From assembly GCA_900316505.1 (NCBI GenBank), contig ONDH01000034.1, forward strand, positions 1 to 44,064: 44,064 nt of DNA, given 5' to 3'. Of the stretch, positions 19,261 to 27,395 are shown one piece after another; positions within the stretch are counted from its first letter, which is position 1, and the number at the start of each line of letters is the position of its first letter. The position numbers were made by a program, and so were the translations under genes. Below the pieces are notes generated by a model. The model searched no databases and was not told the DNA's origin. It worked only from the letters and a program-made list of their open reading frames with translations. The stretch comes from an uncultured Prevotellaceae bacterium (GTDB taxonomy: Bacteria > Bacteroidota > Bacteroidia > Bacteroidales > Bacteroidaceae).

Positions 19261-21360
19261 ATGGAAATTAGTAATTTTACCATTACGAAGCGAGACGGCT
19301 CGAAAGACAGCTTCTCGTTGGACAAAATCATGAACGCAATTGTGAAGGCGTTCGAGAGTGTGGACGAACCTGCTGACCTTGGCACGATTTCCAAGATCAT
19401 CAGTCATCTGGACATCAAGGATGACATCAAAGTGGAGGATATTCAGAACCAGGTGGAAGAGGCGTTGATGAAAGAGGGGCATTTCAAGGTGGCGAAGTCA
19501 TTCATGCTGTACCGTCAGGCACACATGGAGGACCGTGAGACGTTGGCGAAGCTGCAGTTCCTGAGCGACTACTGTGAGAGTGTGAATGCAGCGACCGGTT
19601 CGAAGTATGACGCCAATGCGAATGTGGAGCACAAGAACATCGCCACGCTGATTGGCGAGTTGCCCAAGTCGAACTTCATCCGTCTGAACCGCCGTCTGCT
19701 CACCGACCGCATCAAGAAGATGTATGGCAAGGAGCTGGCTGACGAGTACATTGACAAGCTGACACACCACTTCATCTATAAGAACGACGAGACTTCGCTG
19801 GCCAACTACTGTGCCTCCATCACGATGTACCCCTGGCTCATCGGCGGCACCGTGTCCATCGGCGGCAACTCCACGGCTCCCACAAACCTGAAGTCGTTTG
19901 CAGGCGGTTTCATCAACATGGTGTTCATGGTCAGCTCCATGCTTTCGGGTGCATGTGCAACGCCTGAGTTCCTGATGTACATGAACTACTTCATCGGCAA
20001 GGAGTACGGCAAGGACTACTACAAGCGTGCCGACGAGCAGGCTGACATGTCGCTGAAGAAGCGCACCATCGACAAGGTCATCACCGACTACTTCGAGCAG
20101 ATTGTCTATTCGCTCAATCAGCCCACCGGTGCACGCAACTATCAGGCTGTGTTCTGGAACGTGGCTTATTACGACAAATACTACTTCCAGAGCATCTTCG
20201 GCGAGTTCTACTTCCCCGATGGTTCACAGCCAGACTGGGAAGGACTGAGCTGGTTGCAGAAGCGTTTCATGAAGTGGTTCAACCGTGAGAGAACCAAGAC
20301 GTTGCTGACTTTCCCCGTGGAAACCATGGCGCTCCTCACCGACGAGAACGGCGAGCCTAAGGACGCAGAGTGGGGCGACTTCACGGCTGAGATGTATGCC
20401 GAGGGCCACTCGTTCTTCACCTACATGAGCGACAATGCCGACTCACTTTCCAGCTGCTGCCGTCTGCGCAACGAAATCACCGACAACGGCTTCAGCTACA
20501 CGCTCGGTGCCGGCGGTGTTTCGACTGGTTCGAAGAGCGTGCTGACCATCAACTTGAACCGCTGCATCCAGACTGCCGTCAATGAGAAGAAGGACTATCT
20601 GGAGGAGCTGGGCAAGGTCATCGACCTCTGCCACAAGGTGCAGCTGGCATACAACGAGAACCTGAAGGATTTGCAGGAGCACGGCATGCTGCCGCTGTTC
20701 GATGCAGGCTACATCAACATCGGCCGTCAGTACCTGACCATCGGCATCAACGGCCTGGTGGAAGCAGCTGAATTCATGGGCTTGAAGATTACGCCGAACG
20801 AGGATTACAAGAAGTTCGTGCAGGGCATTCTCGGACTCATCGAGAAGTACAACAAGCAGTACCGCACCAAGGACGTGATGTTCAACTGCGAGATGATTCC
20901 TGCCGAGAACGTGGGCGTGAAGCACGCGAAGTGGGATAGGGAAGACGGTTACTTCGTGCCACGCGACTGCTACAACAGCTACTTCTACGTGGTGGAGGAC
21001 GACTCACTTTCCATCATCGACAAGTTCAAGCTGCACGGCGCACCCTACATCGAGCACCTCACCGGTGGTTCTGCCCTCCACATGAACCTGGAGGAGCACC
21101 TCTCCAAGCAGCAGTATGCACAGCTGTTGAAGGTGGCTGCACAGGAAGGTTGCAACTACTTCACGTTCAACATTCCGAACACCGTCTGCAACGACTGTGG
21201 TCACATCGACAAGCGTTACCTGCATGAGTGTCCGAAGTGCGGCAGCAAGAACATCGACTACATGACGCGCATCATCGGTTACCTGAAGCGCGTGAGCAAC
21301 TTCTCACAGCCACGTCAGGAAGAGGCTGCACGTCGATTCTATGCCCACGCAAGCGCGTAA
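19261..21360 (+). CDS. nrdD: Anaerobic ribonucleoside-triphosphate reductase (class III) with ATP-cone
   Basis: This 699-residue enzyme reduces ribonucleoside triphosphates to deoxy forms without oxygen, using a glycyl radical made by NrdG. An N-terminal ATP-cone (about 1-95, ITKRDGSKDSFSLDKIMNAI) senses dATP/ATP and controls activity. The core contains LINGGTVSIGG-like NTAPTNLKSFAGG and the active-site SSCCRLRN stretch. The C-terminus has a zinc site (Cys643, Cys646, Cys657, Cys660) and the radical loop TRIIGYL with the predicted radical Gly673. The length is typical of the family. The next gene is its activase. The long structured leader suggests regulation. Class III enzymes of Prevotella with an ATP-cone are known to be allosterically regulated in this way. 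Identification is firm. Confidence 0.97.
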   Translation: MEISNFTITKRDGSKDSFSLDKIMNAIVKAFESVDEPADLGTISKIISHLDIKDDIKVEDIQNQVEEALMKEGHFKVAKSFMLYRQAHMEDRETLAKLQFLSDYCESVNAATGSKYDANANVEHKNIATLIGELPKSNFIRLNRRLLTDRIKKMYGKELADEYIDKLTHHFIYKNDETSLANYCASITMYPWLIGGTVSIGGNSTAPTNLKSFAGGFINMVFMVSSMLSGACATPEFLMYMNYFIGKEYGKDYYKRADEQADMSLKKRTIDKVITDYFEQIVYSLNQPTGARNYQAVFWNVAYYDKYYFQSIFGEFYFPDGSQPDWEGLSWLQKRFMKWFNRERTKTLLTFPVETMALLTDENGEPKDAEWGDFTAEMYAEGHSFFTYMSDNADSLSSCCRLRNEITDNGFSYTLGAGGVSTGSKSVLTINLNRCIQTAVNEKKDYLEELGKVIDLCHKVQLAYNENLKDLQEHGMLPLFDAGYINIGRQYLTIGINGLVEAAEFMGLKITPNEDYKKFVQGILGLIEKYNKQYRTKDVMFNCEMIPAENVGVKHAKWDREDGYFVPRDCYNSYFYVVEDDSLSIIDKFKLHGAPYIEHLTGGSALHMNLEEHLSKQQYAQLLKVAAQEGCNYFTFNIPNTVCNDCGHIDKRYLHECPKCGSKNIDYMTRIIGYLKRVSNFSQPRQEEAARRFYAHASA

Positions 21361-21370
21361 GAAATTGACA

Positions 21371-21449
21371 GTTGACAATTGACAATTGACAGTTGCCATA
21401 CGGGGTGTAAGCATCGCGTCAGCCTAACTGTCAATTGTCAACTGTCAAC
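21371..21449. repeat. Inverted repeat of TTGACAATTGAC units between nrdD and nrdG
   Basis: Arms 21371-21394 and 21426-21449 (24 bases, one mismatch) are built from TTGACAA/TTGACAG units. The 31-base loop ends in ATCGCGTCAGCCTAA, which recurs with the same units at 29085-29123. A strong hairpin in the intercistronic RNA could protect nrdD mRNA or reduce read-through into nrdG. It is probably a dispersed intergenic repeat. Confidence 0.7.
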
Positions 21450-21473
21450 TAACTAAAATTGTCTACTAATCCA

Positions 21474-21956
21474 ATGCTTAAATACGTCAATACAGGCATT
21501 GTCTTTCAGGAGATTCCCGATGAAGTGACACTTGCCATCAACATATCAGGCTGCCCCTGCCGTTGCCCCGGCTGCCACTCGCAGTATCTGTGGGAAGATA
21601 TCGGCATGCCGCTCACCACCGACGCCATCGACGAGTTTGTGGAGAAGAACGGCAAGGACATCACCTGCATCGCTTTCATGGGCGGTGACGCCGAACCACG
21701 CCGCATCAACCGTCTGGCACAGTACATCCATGAGGAGTATCCGAAGCTGAAGGTGGCGTGGTACAGCGGCAGGATGCGCGTGCCATTGGAAGTGAACAAG
21801 GACGACTTCGACTACATCAAGATCGGTCCTTACCTCCAGCACCTCGGTCCGCTCAACAGCCCCACCACCAACCAGCGGCTTTACCGCAACACCCACGACG
21901 ATTCGTGGGAGGACATCACAAGCCGTTTCTGGAAGAAGGGGGGAAACCCGTCATAA
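21474..21956 (+). CDS. nrdG: Anaerobic ribonucleotide reductase activating protein (radical SAM)
   Basis: This 160-residue protein is a radical SAM activase that places the glycyl radical on NrdD. It has the iron-sulfur motif C27-xxx-C31-xx-C34 in GCPCRCPGCH and the family's Gly-rich AFMGGDAEP. The ATG at 21474 is preferred; a TTG five codons earlier (21459) is in frame but has no support. The gene follows nrdD by 113 bases across a hairpin and shares its promoter by inference. It is followed by a strong terminator. The C-terminal LGPLNSPTTNQRL is typical of NrdG. Confidence 0.96.
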   Translation: MLKYVNTGIVFQEIPDEVTLAINISGCPCRCPGCHSQYLWEDIGMPLTTDAIDEFVEKNGKDITCIAFMGGDAEPRRINRLAQYIHEEYPKLKVAWYSGRMRVPLEVNKDDFDYIKIGPYLQHLGPLNSPTTNQRLYRNTHDDSWEDITSRFWKKGGNPS

Positions 21957-21991
21957 AGACATTCTGCGGACAGACTCACGTGAAGCGCATA

Positions 21992-22031
21992 AAAGAAGCC
22001 CCGTGCAACAATCATTGCACGGGGCTTCTTT
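21992..22031. terminator. Bidirectional terminator between nrdG and the phosphatase gene
   Basis: A 17-base perfect stem (AAAGAAGCCCCGTGCAA at 21992-22008 with 22015-22031) and a 6-base loop, with A-rich and T-rich ends, sit between convergent genes. It should stop transcription from both sides. Confidence 0.9.
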
Positions 22032-22060
22032 ATGGTTATTCTTCAATATTACAAAGCACT

Positions 22061-22852
22061 TTACTTGACCGCCTTGGCACGCTTTCCAGATGCCTTCCTG
22101 TATGCCTTCATTTCTGCAGGAGTGGCAAGTCCTTTCTTACAGCGGAACTCCAGTCGTGCCAGTCGCATCTGTTCCAGGAAGCGCTCGCTGGTGTGCAATC
22201 TTGCGTATGCAGCCGATGCAGCCAGACGCGCGGCATTCACATCGCTCTGCCAGTGGGCGCCAACAATGAGACGGCTGTCACCATACATGAGACCACGAGC
22301 CAAAAGGGTATCGGCGCGGTCAGGATTGATTTCAGACAACAACAGGGCAGAACTCCATCCCAAGAGCGTGTGGCCAGAGGGATAAGAACCATTCTTACGC
22401 AGTGACTCCTCGTCATCTGGTGTCAGTGTGGATTCCTGGAAGCGCATGAAGGGGCGCTTGCGCATATAGTATCGTTTGGGAATCGTACAGATACTGTCGC
22501 AGGTGGCTGTACCCTCACGCAGCACCTTGTAAATCTCAGGTGTCGTTTCCTTGGAAATCTGCAGTCCGAAAGGATCACTGAACTCCTGGATGATGCAGTC
22601 AATCCCATAAACGGCATCACGCACAGCGATGTCGGCACGCTCTTTGTCATTACGCATCTGCTTGCCCCACATATATTGCATAATATCATACGCAAAAGCA
22701 GCGCTGAGGGTGTCTGGGGGTGGGGGACACCACTTGAGCATGTCTGGCATCTCACCGGTGGTGAAATACGCATCAACAGGGGATTTGTCACTCTGTGCCG
22801 AAGCGCAGACAACTGCTGTCAGCATGACAGCCATCATAATCAGTTTCTTCAT
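22061..22852 (-). CDS. Secreted class A acid phosphatase (PAP2 superfamily)
   Basis: This 263-residue protein has a signal peptide (about 1-19, ending ASA/Q) and should release phosphate from organic esters in the periplasm. The full PAP2 signature is present: K126-x6-R133-P134, P158-S-G-H161 in GSYPSGHT, and S193-R194-x5-H200-x3-D204 in GDSRLIVGAHWQSDV. This pattern marks the PhoN-like bacterial acid phosphatases. It lies 11 bases downstream of a porin gene of the phosphate-selective type and is very likely in the same operon. A phosphate-scavenging pair is therefore the best reading. The specific substrate is not known. Confidence 0.9.
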   Translation of the reverse strand: MKKLIMMAVMLTAVVCASAQSDKSPVDAYFTTGEMPDMLKWCPPPPDTLSAAFAYDIMQYMWGKQMRNDKERADIAVRDAVYGIDCIIQEFSDPFGLQISKETTPEIYKVLREGTATCDSICTIPKRYYMRKRPFMRFQESTLTPDDEESLRKNGSYPSGHTLLGWSSALLLSEINPDRADTLLARGLMYGDSRLIVGAHWQSDVNAARLAASAAYARLHTSERFLEQMRLARLEFRCKKGLATPAEMKAYRKASGKRAKAVK

Positions 22853-22863
22853 AAGTATAGAAA

Positions 22864-24012
22864 TTAAAATTTAACTTGCAGACGGGTTTCGAGGATGCTC
22901 ACTTCATTGTCGGCAAAACCACTGCGGTTGGTGACCTTGGAATAAGAACCTCTCACACGCCAAATCATATATTTATTGAAGTAATAATTGTAGCAGAGTG
23001 CCCAGTCGTTGAGGTAACCGCCATAGAGACCTGCTTTGTGGTCGGACAGTGACGTGTAGTTATATTGAAGGCACAGCTCCATAGAACCTGCATCGGGCGT
23101 GGCAATACCACCGTCGGTCTTCGTGTATTTGTACTGGTGCCCTTTGAGCAGTCCACGCAGGGTGACGTATGCACCGCTGCCCGTGAAGGCATGAAGACCT
23201 TTGTTGCGCGAGATTCTATTATAGAAATACTGTCCTATCACGGCAAAACGACCATAGGAAGCCATCACCTCAGGTGAAAACTTGAGCATGGTCTTCGCAT
23301 CGGTCACGACCACCTGCTGAGAGTTAACTTTTGCCACACGCATAGGCCACTTCGATGCCAAGGTGATCTGCTTGTGGTTCATATCGTCAGTGTTGCTGTA
23401 CTGGGCTCCCTCAATGCCGCCACTGATGCCCACATGAAACATCTTTCCGGGTTCGATGAAAGGATGGTAAACCAATCGCGTCAGACCGCCAACCGACTCG
23501 TCACCAGTCACGTCCGTAGTCTGTTTCATGGCATCCGACTCCACCACAAAGCTGGCAGCAGCCAACACTTTGTCGTCAGCATGCTCAAACATCACACCAA
23601 TCAGGCGGTCGTCGTTGAACACGGCGTTGCTTTGAGGCTCTTCCATCGATTCCTTAAAAGAGGAACTGGTACAACTCTGATAGCCATATTGATGGATGAA
23701 ATAACCACCACGAACAAAGTTGGTCTGATCAAAATCATACTGCAAGAGAACATCCTTCATGCTCACCTTGCCATAAGCAAAGCCCATGTCGACCTTACCT
23801 TTCCAATGGTCATAACTGAAACTCACGCCGATGCGCATGTCCGGGACACCCACACCACTCTTCAGTTTGTCGTCTTGATTCTGTGCATGAACATAGGTAG
23901 CATCGAAAAGGACACGCCCCGTTGGTTTCACTGTGAATTTTGGCTCTTCTTGTGCACAAACTGTGGCTGCCATCGCCAAGGCAACCACCACACTACTAAC
24001 TCGATGTTTCAT
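22864..24012 (-). CDS. OprO/OprP-like outer-membrane porin
   Basis: This 382-residue protein has a signal peptide (about 1-20, ending VCA/Q) and a beta-barrel pattern of alternating aromatic and polar residues ending in a typical barrel C-terminus (ILETRLQVKF, terminal Phe). It resembles the phosphate-selective porin O/P family of Bacteroidetes (GRVLFDATYV, DMRIGVSFSYDHWKGKVDMGFAYGKVSMKDVLLQYDF). It should let anions such as phosphate cross the outer membrane. It is the first gene of a two-gene operon with an acid phosphatase. True substrate preference cannot be read from sequence, and other carboxylate or oxyanion roles remain possible. Confidence 0.82.
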   Translation of the reverse strand: MKHRVSSVVVALAMAATVCAQEEPKFTVKPTGRVLFDATYVHAQNQDDKLKSGVGVPDMRIGVSFSYDHWKGKVDMGFAYGKVSMKDVLLQYDFDQTNFVRGGYFIHQYGYQSCTSSSFKESMEEPQSNAVFNDDRLIGVMFEHADDKVLAAASFVVESDAMKQTTDVTGDESVGGLTRLVYHPFIEPGKMFHVGISGGIEGAQYSNTDDMNHKQITLASKWPMRVAKVNSQQVVVTDAKTMLKFSPEVMASYGRFAVIGQYFYNRISRNKGLHAFTGSGAYVTLRGLLKGHQYKYTKTDGGIATPDAGSMELCLQYNYTSLSDHKAGLYGGYLNDWALCYNYYFNKYMIWRVRGSYSKVTNRSGFADNEVSILETRLQVKF

Positions 24013-24040
24013 TATGTTTTATCCTGTTTATTTGTGGCTG

Positions 24041-24072
24041 CAAAATTACGGCTTTTTATCAATGCCGCCAAA
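24041..24072 (-). promoter_or_regulatory. Promoter of the porin-phosphatase operon
   Basis: On the minus strand TAATTTTG (24041-24048) is preceded by TTTG (24069-24072) with a 20-base spacer, a full match to the Bacteroidetes consensus. It points away from the divergent promoter at 24098-24129. Confidence 0.75.
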
Positions 24073-24097
24073 TATTTCATCGAAAATGTCGGAAGTG

Positions 24098-24129
24098 TTT
24101 GGCTTTCTATGAAAGAATTGTTACCTTTG
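24098..24129 (+). promoter_or_regulatory. Promoter of the lipoprotein gene at 24161
   Basis: TTTG (24098-24101) and TACCTTTG (24122-24129) with a 20-base spacer match the consensus. The start codon is about 30 bases downstream. Confidence 0.75.
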
Positions 24130-24160
24130 TCGCTGAATTACAATTAAAAACCTATTGAAT

Positions 24161-24727
24161 ATGAAGAATTTTGTATGGGCACTGGTGTGCTTGGTGGGCT
24201 TGATGATGATGGCCTGCATTGGTAACGTAAAAAAGACGGAAACTGTGGAAACGGACTCGCTGAATGCGATGCCTGACTCGCAGGATTTGAAGGGAAGCTA
24301 CGTGATTAAGCCTGTTGAAGACACGGCGAAAAGCATCTACAAGGTGTGGGTGAGTGAAGACGGCACATGTCTCTACGACCTCAGGGATAAGACACACACA
24401 CACTATTTGGAGGCGCGGATGTATGATGAAGACTATTGCAAGGAGAATCCCGACTATAAGCCTGGTGTATATTACATTGACACGGAAGCAGGAGGATTCG
24501 AGGTGGGACACGACTACCCTGAGCAGGGAGACTCTGTGGGCGACATCAAATACTTGTTGGAGCAGGGACCTTATGCTGGCACGTACGCCTTGAGGTTCTC
24601 TTTCTACGACATGACTCCGAAGAGTGCAACCTTCCTGTTCGAGGGTGAGTTTGAATGGACATACAAGGTGCTTGACAAGACGGTGGAGATTCTGCCGAAT
24701 CCTCATCCTTATGTATATGAAGAGTGA
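24161..24727 (+). CDS. Lipoprotein of unknown function
   Basis: This 188-residue protein starts at ATG 24161, since an in-frame TTG two codons earlier is less likely. The lipoprotein signal ends in LMMMAC (Cys near residue 19). The mature part begins with an acidic linker and then a beta-rich body (IYKVWVSEDGTCLYDLRD, GVYYIDTEAGGFEVG, FLFEGEFEWTYKV). I do not recognise a family. It has its own promoter; the next gene starts 105 bases downstream and may be co-transcribed. It could be a surface or periplasmic accessory protein, but no role can be assigned. Confidence 0.7.
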   Translation: MKNFVWALVCLVGLMMMACIGNVKKTETVETDSLNAMPDSQDLKGSYVIKPVEDTAKSIYKVWVSEDGTCLYDLRDKTHTHYLEARMYDEDYCKENPDYKPGVYYIDTEAGGFEVGHDYPEQGDSVGDIKYLLEQGPYAGTYALRFSFYDMTPKSATFLFEGEFEWTYKVLDKTVEILPNPHPYVYEE

Positions 24728-24832
24728 AATGTAAACAACGATGGTGATGCCAACAGCCCGACATAACAAAAGGGTAGGGCACACCGATGCAAAAAAATTG
24801 ACTGAACTATTAACAACTAAAACCATACTGAC

Positions 24833-25585
24833 ATGAAAAAGACTTTCTTTTACATTGCGCTGGCGATTTCCACACTCTCAGCCTATGCCCAGGGACCCCG
24901 CTCCAATTCTGCCAACAACCTGCCAATGGTTGCTCCATCTGATGTCTGGCTTATGCCTTCCGATGACGAACTGAAAGAATGGAAGACACTCAACGAGGCA
25001 TACTCATCTGAAGATGCCGACCTACCCGAGAACATGATGAGGCGCTACGAAACCATCATGGAGGAGAACCCTGTGATGGAAGACCTTTATTCGGGAAAGT
25101 GCAGCTGGTACTGTGGCGGCGAAGTGCAACGCGTGACCGCCTCGAGCCATCTGAAGGCACAGGGACAGTTCAACTACCTGCCCAAAAACGCCCACGACTT
25201 CAACCATGAGTCGGCTTGGGTGGAAGGTGCTCAGGGACAAGGCATCGGTGAGTGGATAGAGTATGAATTCGCAGGTGCTTGCCCAAGAGTCACAGGCGTG
25301 AAGTTACTGCCCGGATACGTGAAGACCAAGGCGGCTTGGGAGGCAAACTCACGTCCACACTATCTGAAGATGTACTACAACGGCAAGCCCGTCTGCATCC
25401 TCGATGTGCAGGACGCACGCGGCATGCAGTGCTTCGACCTCGAGAAATACGGCCCCTTCGGCTACAACAACGCCGACAAACCAACGTGGCGTTTGCGCTT
25501 CGAAATCATAGAGGTCTATCCTGGCAAAAAGTATCAAGACACCGCCATCTCCGAACTGGAGTTCGATGGAATCGATGTGCACTAA
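24833..25585 (+). CDS. Secreted protein with NADase-type glycan-binding (discoidin-like) domain
   Basis: This 250-residue protein has a signal peptide (about 1-19, ending AYA/Q), a linker, and a beta-sandwich domain from about residue 85 to the end: VTASSHLKAQG, NYLPKNAHDFNHESAWVEG, GIGEWIEYEF, the VKLLPGYVKT strand, then ISELEFDGI. This is the pattern of the domain called NADase-type glycan-binding in Bacteroidetes, related to F5/8 type C. It should bind carbohydrate or another surface ligand. The middle part (LPSDDELKEWKTLNEAYSSEDADL) has no recognised fold. It lies just before the replication module; no functional link is visible. Confidence 0.75.
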   Translation: MKKTFFYIALAISTLSAYAQGPRSNSANNLPMVAPSDVWLMPSDDELKEWKTLNEAYSSEDADLPENMMRRYETIMEENPVMEDLYSGKCSWYCGGEVQRVTASSHLKAQGQFNYLPKNAHDFNHESAWVEGAQGQGIGEWIEYEFAGACPRVTGVKLLPGYVKTKAAWEANSRPHYLKMYYNGKPVCILDVQDARGMQCFDLEKYGPFGYNNADKPTWRLRFEIIEVYPGKKYQDTAISELEFDGIDVH

Positions 25586-25626
25586 ACATGCTCATCAGTA
25601 AAGATGAATATCTTCATAAGTACATG

Positions 25627-25660
25627 CCTAATATTTGAATAAGCCTAACATTTGAATAAG
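25627..25660 (+). repeat. 17-base tandem duplication
   Basis: CCTAATATTTGAATAAG (25627-25643) is followed directly by CCTAACATTTGAATAAG (25644-25660), one base different. It lies between the glycan-binding gene and the large hairpin. Confidence 0.75.
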
Positions 25661-25703
25661 CTTATACGCAGCACTTGGACAAATACTGACATAATTATAT
25701 CAA

Positions 25704-25786
25704 CAACAGATTTCGGATTGAACGGAAATTGGTGGGTGCTGAGCATCAACCAGCAAACAGATTCCGCTTCAATCCGAAATCTGTTG
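25704..25786. repeat. Large hairpin at the left edge of the iteron array
   Basis: CAACAGATTTCGGATTGAA (25704-25722) is exactly complementary to 25768-25786. Pairing continues inward with a one-base bulge (CGGAA) and then a weaker inner stem around GGTGGGTGCTGAGCATCAACC. With its position 46 bases before the first iteron, it may be a structured origin element or a terminator-like cruciform. No run of T follows it, which argues against a simple terminator. Confidence 0.7.
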
Positions 25787-25831
25787 CTATATATGTGAGC
25801 ATGTATCACCCATTGAGTTTTTGATAAAAGT

Positions 25832-27274
25832 GTGACAAATTCCAAATAACGGAAGCAGAACAACCGTGACAGATTCCCAACTTAATTGAAGGTGAAGGGT
25901 AGGGGAGTGAATGGGTGAAACGTGACAAATACCCAACAGAAGTAAAGGGACTGAATATCAAAGGTGTGACAAATTCCAAACAAGAAAACCTGACTGATTG
26001 AAAGGAAGTGTGACAAATTCCGAAGAAGTGCTTTGGCTTTAAAATGAAACGGAAAAATGTTTAAGCAAAACCCGATATGTTTTATTTCAATAGAAATGTG
26101 ATTGAGAATAAATTAGCGATGTTTTGCGCAAGTTTTCGCATAACAAAATGAATAAAAGTGTGACAAATTCCAAATACGTTTTTGTCACGTTGAAAAGCAT
26201 GTTTGAGCGACAGGAAAGCAAAGGATAGACGGGTAGGGGATGTCGGATGAGAAAGAGAGGCTAACTTACTCAAAAACAAAGATAAAAGGATAAATCAAAG
26301 AGGGGGGCTTAATACAAGTTTGTCACGCAAAAACCGTGTTTTCAGACACAGATTTGTCACGCATTTATAACCCGTTTTTGTCACACTTTTTGTGCTCATG
26401 TTTAAAGAAAGTACATTAAGTGTATGTAAAATAGTAGGTTAGATACGCTATTTGTATAGAAAAACGGAGAAATAGTGTGACAAATTCCAAACTTAACCAG
26501 CCGTAAAAATACCTGAAAATAGCAAAGAAGAAAACGTGACAAATTCCAAAGAAGTCCTGAAAACGAGCGGCTTAGGATAGTGTGACAAATTCCAAAGCGT
26601 ATATAAATAAGTATAATGAGATATCACCCATTTCTATAATGAATTGAAAGAAAGATCTTTCCTTATTTTATAAAATAAACAAATATATATAATATGGAGT
26701 AGTGCAACTAATTGAAAAACAATTGAATAAACGATAAAAACGTGACAAAAGGCAAACAAAACAGTGACAAATTCCCTTTGAAAGCGCGACAAATAGAAAA
26801 GATAAATGACTGATAATGTGACAAATACCAAAGAAGCAAGGGGGCTTGTGACAAAAACCAAACAAATAAGTGACAAATTCCAAACTTGAAGTTTCCGAGT
26901 TTGAGTTAATTGGTTATAAAGGAACTATAAGGAGTTATCACTACGCTAAAGAGTTAAGCCGATATCCTTGCACCAGCATCTCATTAGCCTTTAACTTCCG
27001 TCTCTCCTCTAACTCCTTTAAATCCAAAGAAGTGAAGCTTGTCAACTTAGCATTCCCCTACGTCGGCACGGTGCGCATGATATTTCGCGCACCCAGCACG
27101 AAATATTTCATTCTTACAGCGCGTGTTATTTGGCGCTGAGTGCCGACATTGAGAGGTACACGTATCTTGAAATCCGACGCACTCCCATGTTAAAGCATGA
27201 CGTACACCCATGTAGCACCCCGACGCACGCGAATCTGAAGGAGTGTGTTGCTCTCACTAACCCACATTTGTCAC
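25832..27274. other. Iteron array, candidate replication origin
   Basis: Fifteen plus-strand copies of GTGACAAATTCCAAA or close variants start at 25832, 25866, 25922, 25966, 26010, 26160, 26477, 26536, 26582, 26742, 26764, 26786, 26818, 26848 and 26870; seven are exact. Five inverted GTGACAAA cores lie at 26181-26188, 26319-26326, 26353-26360, 26377-26384 and 27267-27274. Several neighbours are 22 or 44 bases apart, about two or four helical turns. The array stands just upstream of a Rep_3 initiator gene, as in iteron plasmids. The DNA between is AT-rich and has no believable gene. Rep binding is inferred from this layout; it has not been shown. Confidence 0.8.
26963..27152 (+). repeat. Dispersed palindromic repeat, copy B
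   Basis: From CACCAGCATCTCATT through CCTACGTCGGCACGGTGCGCATGAT to TTATTTGGCGCTGAG this copy is related to 62-298 (copy A). It sits between the last plus-strand iteron and the rep promoter. The arms are less perfect than in copy C (42665-42775). Confidence 0.7.
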
Positions 27275-27334
27275 GATGACGGGTGCGGACAGCACTTTTT
27301 TATGGATAAAAAAGAGAGAAAATCAAGAAAAATC

Positions 27335-27364
27335 TTTGGGAGAAAAAAAAACTTTGTATCTTTG
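27335..27364 (+). promoter_or_regulatory. Promoter of the Rep gene
   Basis: TTTG (27335-27338) and TATCTTTG (27357-27364) with an 18-base spacer. It decides the start of the gene: the next ATG in frame is at 27396, while an earlier in-frame ATG (27276) lies upstream of this promoter. The inverted iteron core at 27267-27274 is about 60 bases upstream and could let Rep influence its own transcription. Confidence 0.7.
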
Positions 27365-27395
27365 CAATGTTTTCATTAAAGACCAACCAAAACCA

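Noticed and set aside
26082..26883. Open frames rich in Phe and Leu on the minus strand of the iteron array
   Set aside because: They are translations of the reverse complement of the iterons (repeated LEFVT).
27276..27395. Earlier in-frame ATG for the Rep gene
   Set aside because: The consensus promoter at 27335-27364 lies downstream of it, and the extra 40 residues have no family likeness.
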